Source: RGUW01 sp040399325 (GTDB lineage Bacteria > Cyanobacteriota > Cyanobacteriia > PCC-6307 > Cyanobiaceae). From it: 11,524 nucleotides of DNA. A model generated the notes under the pieces. It made no database searches, was not told where the DNA came from, and saw only the letters and a program-made list of their open reading frames with translations. Positions 1 to 5,760 of the stretch are shown piece after piece. Location: assembly GCA_040399325.1 (NCBI GenBank), contig JBBASJ010000062.1:1-11524 (forward strand), written 5' to 3'. The first letter of the stretch is position 1. Each line of letters starts with the position of its first letter. A program made the position numbers and the translations under genes.

Positions 1-30
1 GGCAACGACCTTGGTGAAGGCGTCGAACAT
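1..30 (-). CDS. cpcB: Phycocyanin beta subunit, first 10 codons only
   Basis: Only the first ten codons are inside the window; the gene continues past position 1 on the minus strand. They read MFDAFTKVVA, the familiar N-terminus of C-phycocyanin beta chain, which carries phycocyanobilin and pairs with CpcA to build phycobilisome rods. The ATG occupies 30-28 and has a good ribosome binding site, AGGAG on the minus strand at 42-38, seven bases before the start. The gene follows cpcC and cpcD on the same strand but is separated from them by a terminator and about 300 bp of leader, so it probably has its own promoter. cpcA would be expected next, outside the window. Confidence rests on a very short but characteristic stretch plus the context. 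Confidence 0.85.
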   Translation of the reverse strand, partial: MFDAFTKVVA

Positions 31-390
31 TGAAGGGCTCCTGTTCTCGACGAAGAGTCGGGGAGAGTGTTGTTGGGTGCCAGGTTGGCGTCCGGCTCCG
101 GAACAGCTGATGCTGAACCCGGCACCCGTCAACTTGACCAGGCCATTGTTGGATGGGGCCCCGGCTCAGATGAGCACGGTGTAACAAACGGTCATCCCCC
201 ATGGATCCCTGTGCTGGAGCGTGTTTCGGGCGATTCTCTGCAGGCTCGTGTTCAGACTGGACAGCGCCTCTGCCCTGGTCGCTGCGACCGACGCCAAAAG
301 CACGACAACAGGCCGCGACAGCAAGACAGCAAAAAGCCCCCTGCTGAGAGGGGGCTGGGGTCGCGGGTCAGCCGCGATCGGGTGTTTCAA
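31..390 (-). other. Non-coding gap: cpcD terminator and cpcB leader
   Basis: This 360-bp stretch between cpcD and cpcB has no ORF with a recognisable product on either strand. Next to cpcD it holds an intrinsic terminator (331-356). The remaining 300 bp or so should contain the promoter and 5' leader of cpcB. No promoter with both consensus boxes stands out. The best -10-like string is TGTTACACC on the minus strand at 186-178, an extended -10 shape without a convincing -35 box. The only clear control element near cpcB is its ribosome binding site at 42-38. Confidence 0.6.
331..356 (-). terminator. Intrinsic terminator after cpcD
   Basis: An 8-bp perfect stem (335-342 paired with 349-356, AGCCCCCT with AGGGGGCT) closes a 6-base loop. 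Read on the minus strand it runs directly into five T residues (335-331). It begins 34 bases after the cpcD stop codon and lies upstream of cpcB, so it should end most cpcC-cpcD transcripts before cpcB. Confidence 0.85.
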
Positions 391-660
391 TCACTCTTCC
401 TGGGTTTTGGCGCTCTTGGCGCGGCTCTTGCGAGGAGCCGGGGCCTCGGCCGTGAGATCACCGCCGTTGACAGCAACGCCAACGATCTTGCCGCCCATGC
501 GCTGCACCATTCGCATGGTTTCGTTCATACGGGTGTAAGGCACGTTCATCACCAGATCTGCCGTGCGCGAATAGTCGTTGTTCGCGAGGCCGGTGACAGT
601 GATTGTCACCTGACGGCCGGTGCTGAAGCTGGTGCCTCGGGTTCCTGCGGAAACCTTCAT
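391..660 (-). CDS. cpcD: Phycobilisome rod-capping linker CpcD
   Basis: This 89-residue protein belongs to the small CpcD-domain linker family, which caps the outer end of phycocyanin rods and limits rod length on the cytoplasmic face of the thylakoid. Residues about 15-66 form the domain; the diagnostic core is VPYTRMNE followed by RMGGKIVGV, which matches known CpcD proteins closely. The C-terminal 20 or so residues are rich in Ala, Lys and Arg. The length fits the family (about 80-90). It starts 43 bp after cpcC on the same strand, so the two are probably one transcript, and an intrinsic terminator follows. ApcC, the core linker, has the same fold but is usually shorter and begins differently; the position beside cpcC and cpcB also supports CpcD. 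Confidence 0.88.
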   Translation of the reverse strand: MKVSAGTRGTSFSTGRQVTITVTGLANNDYSRTADLVMNVPYTRMNETMRMVQRMGGKIVGVAVNGGDLTAEAPAPRKSRAKSAKTQEE

Positions 661-703
661 GGTGAAGCGATGGATAAGGGTGGTCAGGAAGCGAAGAGGC
701 TGC

Positions 704-1552
704 TCAGTTCACCGGGGTGATGCTGGCGATGCGACCGCCTTCGCGGTGAATCTGCTGCTGGTACTCGAGCAGCTTGTTGAACGGAATGAAGCGCACGCGG
801 TTGCTGCGCTTGTGCAGACGGTAGTTGTTGAAACCGCTGATTTCCACCCGGAAGGTGCGCCCCTCTTCGCCAGCACCCACGCCCTGGCGGGTGACACCGT
901 CGGTCTCGACCTTGCGGAACACATTGCCTTTGGCGTTGGGGCTGACCACCGGCATGGGCATTTCGGCATGAATGGCCGGATTCAGGCGTGACTGGGTCTT
1001 GAGCAGATCACCCCTGACCGAGGCACCGGCGGCACCCCGGTTGAGCTGCAGCATGTAGGAGAACTGCAGGCCCTGCTGTCCGGCGGAATAATCCCAGCCG
1101 TGCAGATAGGGCACCACTTCTTCGCCGAAACGCTCCTGGTATTCGGCGCTGTCGATGTAGGAGTCGATCTCGGCGTCGTAGCCCTGTTCCTGCAGGATCG
1201 TGAAGTGGTGCAGCATTTCGGCCTTGTTCTGCGGCGCCCGGCCCAGCAGATGCTTGAAGTTCAGCTCAATGAAGCGGTAAGGGTTGCAGTTCTCAAAGAA
1301 CTTCTTGCGGTAGAGACCACTCTTGGCCACCTGACGCACCAGTTCGCGCACGCTCAGATAGCCACGCTTGAACAGCGACTCCGGACCTTCCAGGCGTTCG
1401 CTTTTCATCACGTACTGGTTGCCCAGGACCTGGCGATACACCGAACGCAGGATCAATTCCTTGTCGGCTTCAGAACCGTTGGTCCAGTTTTCGGTATCGC
1501 GATCGTGGGCGTAGCGCTCGATGCCCAGGTAGGCGGCGTTGGCGAGGGGCAT
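704..1552 (-). CDS. cpcC: Phycocyanin-associated rod linker CpcC
   Basis: This 282-residue rod linker joins phycocyanin hexamers in phycobilisome rods and tunes their absorption. It shows both expected domains: an N-terminal linker domain at about residues 15-160 (with SVYRQVLGNQYVM, FENCNPYRFIELNFKHLLGRAP and SAEYQERFGEEVVPYLHG) and a C-terminal CpcD-like domain at about 230-280 (FRVEISGFNNYRL, REGGRIASI). The length suits the family (about 270-290). The open frame extends upstream to 1687, but those 45 residues are low-complexity and unlike any linker; MPLANAAYLG at 1552 is a typical linker start. No strong ribosome binding site precedes it. It leads a cpcC-cpcD pair. The sequence alone does not exclude a phycoerythrin-type rod linker, but the cpcD/cpcB/cpcT context favours CpcC. 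Confidence 0.9.
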   Translation of the reverse strand: MPLANAAYLGIERYAHDRDTENWTNGSEADKELILRSVYRQVLGNQYVMKSERLEGPESLFKRGYLSVRELVRQVAKSGLYRKKFFENCNPYRFIELNFKHLLGRAPQNKAEMLHHFTILQEQGYDAEIDSYIDSAEYQERFGEEVVPYLHGWDYSAGQQGLQFSYMLQLNRGAAGASVRGDLLKTQSRLNPAIHAEMPMPVVSPNAKGNVFRKVETDGVTRQGVGAGEEGRTFRVEISGFNNYRLHKRSNRVRFIPFNKLLEYQQQIHREGGRIASITPVN

Positions 1553-1799
1553 TGGGAAGGAGAGGCGGCGACAAGAAGTGTTCGCGGTGCAGGTGTCAGG
1601 TGATCGGCGGTACGGAGGACCTGCCGAAGGCTGACCAGCACTGAACTGCCCGGATCCTATGGGCCCGAAAACGCCCCCGGACACCATTTTCAGAATCGTT
1701 ACATTCAGCCCTGTCCCTTGCGGCGCAGGCCCCCTGGCCGCCAGGACTGGCGCATCGCCGTGGGGCCGATACCATCCGGCCAGATCACAGGGGTTGGCG

Positions 1800-2186
1800 A
1801 TGGCGCCTGAGGTTTCAGCAACGATGGGCCTGATGCGCCTGGCCGATCAGGTCCAGGCCCTCTCCGAGTTGACAGAGGCCCTCACCTATCGCCTGCTCGA
1901 GCTCGAAGAGAAGGTTGCCGCCCTCGACCTCGCCCTGCAGCCGCTGACGGAGCAGTCGCTCGGCCACGGGGACGCGGCCTCACGGCTTGCCGCCGACACC
2001 GAGCTGAGGCTTGATGAGACCGAAGAGCGTCTTGCACGCCTTGAGGTGCTGTTGTCGGGAATCGGGGCGGTTGCAGTGCCTGAGGATCATCCCGAGCCCG
2101 AACAAGCGTTTCTCGACGATGACGGTGAACAGCCGTTCCTCGACGACAGCTTCCAAGAGGGTTACGACGAGCGACTCAGCGCCTGA
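1800..2186 (+). CDS. Hypothetical protein, coiled coil with acidic tail
   Basis: I do not recognise a named family for this 128-residue protein. It is soluble-looking, without signal peptide or membrane segment. Residues about 10-50 and 60-85 are rich in Leu, Glu and Ala in heptad-like spacing (ADQVQALSELTEALTYRLLE, RLDETEERLARLEVLLS), suggesting a two-part coiled coil. The acidic tail has a short tandem repeat, EQAFLDD then EQPFLDD, at about 101-117. The ATG at 1800 is preceded by AGGGG at 1789-1793, six bases away, which favours it over the in-frame ATG at 1824. It is the only supported plus-strand gene, divergent from cpcC (247 bp apart), and its last 25 bp overlap the 3' end of the convergent cpcT. 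A structural or phycobilisome-associated role is conceivable from context only. Confidence 0.7.
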   Translation: MAPEVSATMGLMRLADQVQALSELTEALTYRLLELEEKVAALDLALQPLTEQSLGHGDAASRLAADTELRLDETEERLARLEVLLSGIGAVAVPEDHPEPEQAFLDDDGEQPFLDDSFQEGYDERLSA

Positions 2187-2770
2187 GCCCATTCGCCCGG
2201 AATCTCGCTGCTGTAGTCGTCGGTTCGCGCAAATTCAAACGGGCCCGCCAGCGATCCCCACAGGTGCTCGTGGGTTACGGGGTCGTGCCCCCGATCCAGT
2301 GTTCTCATCCAGCCCTCAGCGATTTCGAAGCTGCTTACCAGGTAAGCCGTGCTGCCCTTGCGTTCCACCAGGCAGCGGCAACCCGGCTCCACTTCGCCGA
2401 TGAATCCAGTCCCGTGCTGGCGCACCACATAGCTGCATCCCTCAAGCAGCCGCAGGTCGCTGGCCTGGATCTGCGTGCGCCGGGCCCCATCGTCGATGGC
2501 GCCCCAGAAGCGCTGTTCATCGTGGATGGCGTGGTTGTGGATCACCATGGCGTCACCCTGCAGCTGGGCCTGCAGCACCCGCAGCCGGTAAGGGGCTGCC
2601 GGATTGATCGCATAGGACTGATCCAGCAGCAGGCTCCCTGGTTCGAGTTGGGGCAGGGGGCGAAATTTGACCAGGATGTGGGCGTACAGCGGCGGGTTGT
2701 CGAATGCCTGCTGCTGGTTGCTGAAGCCGCCGCTCAGCAGGTGCAGCAGTTGCAGCAGAGGAGAGGCCAA
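2162..2770 (-). CDS. cpcT: Phycobiliprotein lyase, CpcT/CpeT family
   Basis: CpcT-family lyases attach phycocyanobilin to the second cysteine site (about Cys-153) of phycocyanin beta subunit. The protein is 202 residues, the usual length. Family hallmarks are GGFSNQQQAFDNPPLYAHI at residues 14-32, DQSYAINPAAPYRLRVL at 50-66, GCSYVV near 111, GEVEPGC near 125 and LDRGHDPVTHEHLWGSLAGP at 158-177. The only usable start appears to be TTG at 2770: the frame is closed by a TAA eleven codons upstream and no ATG or GTG lies between. This leaves the N-terminus a few residues shorter than in relatives. It lies 60 bp after a 76-residue gene on the same strand and overlaps the plus-strand hypothetical gene tail-to-tail by 25 bp. 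A CpeT specificity (phycoerythrin) cannot be excluded by sequence, but cpc genes are nearby. Confidence 0.87.
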   Translation of the reverse strand: MASPLLQLLHLLSGGFSNQQQAFDNPPLYAHILVKFRPLPQLEPGSLLLDQSYAINPAAPYRLRVLQAQLQGDAMVIHNHAIHDEQRFWGAIDDGARRTQIQASDLRLLEGCSYVVRQHGTGFIGEVEPGCRCLVERKGSTAYLVSSFEIAEGWMRTLDRGHDPVTHEHLWGSLAGPFEFARTDDYSSEIPGEWAQALSRSS

Positions 2771-2830
2771 GGTGTCGCCGGGGATGCACTGGTTGCGACC
2801 TTATCCAAGGTCGAGATCCAGGGTCGATCC

Positions 2831-3061
2831 CTACAGCCCCAGCAAGCGGATTCGAAATTGCGCCACCTGCTGGGCGATCTCGGGTTGGGCGATCGCAAAC
2901 GGATGGTCAGCCACGGCAGCCAGCACGGCACTGGTGCGCGCCGTCGTGTCTGCCGCAGCATGGTCCTGGCAATGCCGTGCCCATGCTTCATCAAACGCTT
3001 GGGCAAAACTGTCGGCGTTGTTGAACACCCGGTCAGCGGGGGGTTCGGGCAGGGGTGACAT
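2831..3061 (-). CDS. Hypothetical small protein upstream of cpcT
   Basis: This 76-residue protein is not one I can assign to a family. It is soluble and Ala-rich, with one Cys (residue 31) and no membrane segment; it looks mostly helical (SFAQAFDEAWARHCQDHAAA, PEIAQQVAQFRIRLLGL). The frame extends upstream through the tRNA gene, but the ATG at 3061 is chosen because it follows a purine-rich GAGGGAG (3077-3071, nine bases away) and because upstream codons would be tRNA sequence. It lies between tRNA-Phe and cpcT, 60 bp ahead of cpcT on the same strand, so co-transcription with the lyase is likely. It ends in TAG at 2833-2831. Reality of the gene rests on start signal, position and ordinary codon use. 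Confidence 0.6.
   Translation of the reverse strand: MSPLPEPPADRVFNNADSFAQAFDEAWARHCQDHAAADTTARTSAVLAAVADHPFAIAQPEIAQQVAQFRIRLLGL
2889..2896. repeat. HIP1 octamer GCGATCGC in the 76-residue gene
   Basis: Second of two GCGATCGC palindromes found in the window, inside the small gene upstream of cpcT. Two copies in 11.5 kb is far fewer than in HIP1-rich freshwater cyanobacteria, in keeping with a picocyanobacterial genome. Confidence 0.45.
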
Positions 3062-3157
3062 GGCCAGGCGCTCCCTCAGTGACCGTGGTTGGGGTGGAAC
3101 ACCAAGGCTGCCAGAGCCATGGATCAGCCACCGGCAGGGCCGCCCCATGCACAGGAA

Positions 3158-3178
3158 ACGCGGGGTGACGTGCCGCGT
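3158..3178 (-). terminator. Possible hairpin terminator after tRNA-Phe
   Basis: A perfect 6-bp GC-rich stem (3158-3163 with 3173-3178, ACGCGG with CCGCGT) and 9-base loop begins 8 bases after the 3' end of tRNA-Phe on the minus strand. The T tract that follows is poor (TT before CC), so this may be a weak terminator or only an RNA-processing structure. Confidence 0.35.
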
Positions 3179-3186
3179 CAAACAAA

Positions 3187-3259
3187 TGCCAGGACCCAGA
3201 TTTGAACTGGGGACACGGCGATTTTCAGTCGCCTGCTCTACCAACTGAGCTATCCCGGC
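3187..3259 (-). tRNA. trnF: tRNA-Phe (anticodon GAA)
   Basis: On the minus strand a complete 73-base cloverleaf can be drawn. The acceptor stem pairs GCCGGGA with TCCTGGC (one G-U pair). The D arm is GCTC/GAGC with loop AGTTGGTA. The anticodon stem is GGCGA/TCGCC around loop CTGAAAA, anticodon GAA. The T arm is CCCAG/CTGGG around loop TTCAAAT, and A is the discriminator base. CCA is not encoded. It sits between the ComF-like gene and the 76-residue hypothetical gene, 52 bp after the ComF-like stop codon. Confidence 0.97.
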
Positions 3260-3311
3260 TCGTCGCTGCGGGATGCCTTGGGCAGTCCTGCTTCGACGAA
3301 TTGATCTTAGA

Positions 3312-3944
3312 TCACCGCGATCTGGACCCAGCGTTGCGCCCCGCGTGCCGCCCCGTGCGGGCCAGGCACAGCAACCCCGCCACGTTCCAACCTGCGCTCA
3401 GCAAGGCCTGCTGTGCTGCCTGGGCGGTGGCCCCGCTGGTCAGCACATCATCGACGAGCAGCACCGTGCCCCGGCGCAGCTGGGGGCAGCCGGCCGCCAG
3501 CCGGGCGCGAAAGCTCAGCCATTGGTTACGCCAGCGATGCTCGCGCTGCAGCCGGTGCTGGCTGGCCACCCGGCGCGCCCGTTGCAGGAGCTCGGGCACC
3601 AGTTGGCAGCCGTCAGCCGCTTCGCTCTGTGACGGGCCAAGACGCAGGCTCAGGCTGAGTTGCTGTGCCAACAGCAACGGCACAGGATTGCCGGCTGGTC
3701 GCCAGCCCGGCAGGGGAACCAACAGCAGCGGCGCCGCTGTCACCGGCAGTGGCCAGGTCGCCAGTCCCTGAAGCAGGGTCTGGATCGGTGCCGCCAGGCC
3801 AGCTCCGTCGGGGCGGCGGCGCTGTTCCAGCAGCAGTTGCTGCAGGGGGCCGTGGTACCACCCGGCGCTCCACCACAGCAGCGGTCGGCTGCCGTGCAGG
3901 CCTTGCTTGGCCTCGGAACGGGATGGTTGGAACGTTGGGGGCAT
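3312..3944 (-). CDS. ComF-like phosphoribosyltransferase family protein
   Basis: This 210-residue protein carries the type I phosphoribosyltransferase PRPP-binding signature VLLVDDVLTSGAT at residues 161-173, preceded by the usual hydrophobic strand and followed by an Ala-rich helix, the pattern of ComF proteins. ComF homologues are involved in DNA uptake/natural transformation in several bacteria; the enzymatic role is not settled. The aromatic stretch WWSAGWYHGPLQQLLLEQRR at 24-43 corresponds to the segment after the zinc ribbon in ComF, but the ribbon itself (paired CxxC motifs) is missing and no in-frame upstream start could add it. It starts 42 bp after the DUF2470 gene on the same strand, so the two may share a transcript. 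The family call is firm; the function is not. Confidence 0.8.
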   Translation of the reverse strand: MPPTFQPSRSEAKQGLHGSRPLLWWSAGWYHGPLQQLLLEQRRRPDGAGLAAPIQTLLQGLATWPLPVTAAPLLLVPLPGWRPAGNPVPLLLAQQLSLSLRLGPSQSEAADGCQLVPELLQRARRVASQHRLQREHRWRNQWLSFRARLAAGCPQLRRGTVLLVDDVLTSGATAQAAQQALLSAGWNVAGLLCLARTGRHAGRNAGSRSR

Positions 3945-3986
3945 GGGCCTGGGGACGCATCATCTGAAGCGTTCCCACAGACCCCC

Positions 3987-4259
3987 TCAGCTGCTCTGCG
4001 GCAGGGCCCGCAGCATCGCCACCAGGGTGCGATGGGCGTCATCGCTGTCGCTCAGCACATGGTCAAACGGCACGCTCAGGCGCTGCCCGTCCACATCCAG
4101 TTCCATGGCCTCGGCGTGGATCGCGACCATGCGGGCCTGCTGGGCCGAACTGGCACCGCCGTAATGGCGTGCGTAGGCCACCACGGCTTCGGCATGGTCG
4201 TCGTTCATGTGCCTGCAGATGCGCTCGCTCACGGCGGCGGTCAGGGGGTCAGCGGCCAT
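3987..4259 (-). CDS. Stand-alone DUF2470 domain protein
   Basis: The 90-residue protein consists essentially of one DUF2470 domain, the small alpha/beta module found at the C-terminus of HugZ-type haem oxygenases and of related flavin-oxidoreductase-like proteins. Recognisable parts are HMNDDHAEAVVAYARHYGG at residues 17-35, MVAIHAEAMELDVDG at 44-58 and VPFDHVLSDSDDAHRTLVAML at the end. The oxidoreductase barrel that usually precedes it is absent, and the Met start with complete domain suggests a genuine single-domain protein, not a fragment. A haem- or tetrapyrrole-related role is inference from the family. It lies 45 bp after a small membrane-protein gene and 42 bp before the ComF-like gene, all on one strand. 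Confidence 0.82.
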   Translation of the reverse strand: MAADPLTAAVSERICRHMNDDHAEAVVAYARHYGGASSAQQARMVAIHAEAMELDVDGQRLSVPFDHVLSDSDDAHRTLVAMLRALPQSS

Positions 4260-4304
4260 AGCGGCAGGGGCAGAGGTCGGTTGGCGTGATTCTGCTGCCC
4301 GAGC

Positions 4305-4469
4305 TCAGGCACCCGCCAGTCGCTGCCACAACAGCCCAGCCAGGCGTACGCCGCTGATGCTCACATAGATCGCCAGCACGACGAACAGCAGGCCTGAGAG
4401 CAGTCCTGCCAGGCCGGGCCGCCCCGGGGGTGGCTCAGGGCTCGGAGACTGGTGCTTCGGTTCGGTCAT
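4305..4469 (-). CDS. Small predicted single-pass membrane protein
   Basis: A 54-residue frame on the minus strand begins MTEPKHQSPS, continues with a Pro-rich segment, and then has one convincing hydrophobic helix at about residues 20-47 (LAGLLSGLLFVVLAIYVSIS), ending LWQRLAGA. Its first 35 bp overlap the 3' end of the D-ribulose kinase gene in another frame, an arrangement common in tightly packed operons, and it ends 45 bp before the DUF2470 gene. No clear ribosome binding site precedes the ATG. I know of no named family. The argument for a real gene is that it fills exactly the gap between two co-directional genes and its composition is that of a membrane anchor, not of random high-GC translation. 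Confidence 0.55.
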   Translation of the reverse strand: MTEPKHQSPSPEPPPGRPGLAGLLSGLLFVVLAIYVSISGVRLAGLLWQRLAGA

Positions 4470-5760
4470 GGGGCTGGGGGTGCAGGGCGTCGGCTGCCAG
4501 TTTGGCCATGCCGAGGGCGGCGCTCAGCTGGGGGCGGTTGAGCACCGGCACCTGCAGCAGCCGTTGACGCAGGGCCCGCCACTGGGGATTGCGGGCACCC
4601 CCCCCCAGGGTGAGCACCCGCTGCAGGGGGCCGGCGCCCAGCTCGCGCAGCCGTTGCCAGCCTGCAGCTTCGATCGCGCTGAGCCCTTCGAGCAGCGCCT
4701 GCAGATACAGCGCGTCACTGACGGGTCGTGGTTCGAGCACGGGTTGAAGAGCAGGGTCGTCGTGGGGGAAGCGCTCCCCCACCGCCGGCAGGGGGCGCAG
4801 CTGCAGGCCGCTGGGGCGGCCGGGGTCGATCTGTCGGCTGAGTTCTGCGAGCTGTGCGTCAGTGAAGAAGCGTCGCAGCACCCCGGCACCGGCGTTGCTT
4901 GCCCCGCCCACCAGCCAGCGGCCGGCCAACCGTTGGCAGCTCAGCCCCGGGCCGCTGATCGGTTGGGCGGCCCATTGCTTGAGAACCAGCGTGGTGCCCA
5001 GCACCGTGATGCCATCACCCGGCCCGGCTCCACTGGCCAGCACGGCGGCACTGGCATCGGTGCAGCCCGCCACCACCCGACAGCCGGGCGGCAGATCCAG
5101 GGCTTCGGCCAGACCACCGCGGCTGCGGTCCACCGGTCCGAGCACGGTGCCGCAGTCAAACACCTCGGGCAGGGCGCTGCTCCAGGGTTGCCGCTCGAGG
5201 CTGCCCGCCCAGCAGTTGCGGGTCTGCAGCCAGCCCAGCCGCAGGTTGTTGGTGGCTTCGCCCCAGCGCCAGTGACCCAGCAGGGCGCCCATCATCCAGT
5301 CGGCCTGGTGCCTGAGCAGCAAGCCACCCTCGGCGGCCATCGCGAGCAGCCGCAGGGCCCGGGCCAGGCTGCCGCTGGCACTGGCGGCGGCCGTGCTGGG
5401 GGGATTGGGCCCCGCTGCAGCCAGGGCCTGCGCCGCCTCCTGCTGCTCGAGGCAGGCTTGGTGGTAAGGCAGGGCTAGCGCCAGGGGGCCGTCGAGCAGG
5501 CTGCCGTCTGCTCGGCACAGCAGCAGGGTGCCCGAGGTGCCGTCGAGCGCGATGGCACCCAGCCGCTCCCTGAGCGGCATCGGAATGCTCTGCGCCAGCG
5601 CGATCAGGCCGTTGCGCCAGCTGTGCGGATCGTCAAAGGGGCCGGGGTAGGGACAGGCGTTCTGCCACAGCGGTTGACGCGCTCCGGCCCCAGCCACGGC
5701 CAGCCGCACTCCGCTGGTGCCCAGGTCAACACCAAGGCCCAGGTTCAGCTCAGGCAGCAA
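4435..5760 (-). CDS. FGGY-family D-ribulose kinase
   Basis: This sugar kinase of 441 residues (from TTG at 5760) closely resembles the characterised D-ribulose kinase of Synechococcus elongatus and its plant plastid counterpart, which convert D-ribulose to ribulose 5-phosphate using ATP. Motifs, numbered from that start: DLGTSG at 12-17, matching the catalytic Asp and Thr of the N-terminal ATPase lobe; DGTSGT at 73-78; GCTDAS near 232-237 with the probable catalytic base Asp235; LGTT near 254; GGASN near 285; GGGARN at 386-391. Both possible starts are TTG. The one at 5796 has a purine-rich GAGGTG ahead but adds 12 atypical residues and overlaps metK by 47 bp; the one at 5760 overlaps by only 11 bp and matches the family N-terminus better. 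Xylulokinase would be the alternative name, but the resemblance favours ribulose. Confidence 0.85.
   Translation of the reverse strand: MLPELNLGLGVDLGTSGVRLAVAGAGARQPLWQNACPYPGPFDDPHSWRNGLIALAQSIPMPLRERLGAIALDGTSGTLLLCRADGSLLDGPLALALPYHQACLEQQEAAQALAAAGPNPPSTAAASASGSLARALRLLAMAAEGGLLLRHQADWMMGALLGHWRWGEATNNLRLGWLQTRNCWAGSLERQPWSSALPEVFDCGTVLGPVDRSRGGLAEALDLPPGCRVVAGCTDASAAVLASGAGPGDGITVLGTTLVLKQWAAQPISGPGLSCQRLAGRWLVGGASNAGAGVLRRFFTDAQLAELSRQIDPGRPSGLQLRPLPAVGERFPHDDPALQPVLEPRPVSDALYLQALLEGLSAIEAAGWQRLRELGAGPLQRVLTLGGGARNPQWRALRQRLLQVPVLNRPQLSAALGMAKLAADALHPQPHDRTEAPVSEP

Noticed and set aside
1553..1687. In-frame upstream extension of cpcC by 45 residues
   Set aside because: The sequence is unlike any linker, and MPLANAAYLG at 1552 aligns with normal linker N-termini.
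2264..3058. 264-codon open frame on the plus strand
   Set aside because: It overlaps cpcT almost entirely; cpcT has clear family motifs on the other strand.
3062..3244. Upstream extension of the 76-residue gene
   Set aside because: It would translate through the tRNA-Phe gene; the internal ATG at 3061 has a purine-rich ribosome binding site.
4468..5478. 336-codon open frame on the plus strand
   Set aside because: It is the antisense shadow of the ribulose kinase, whose motifs are complete.
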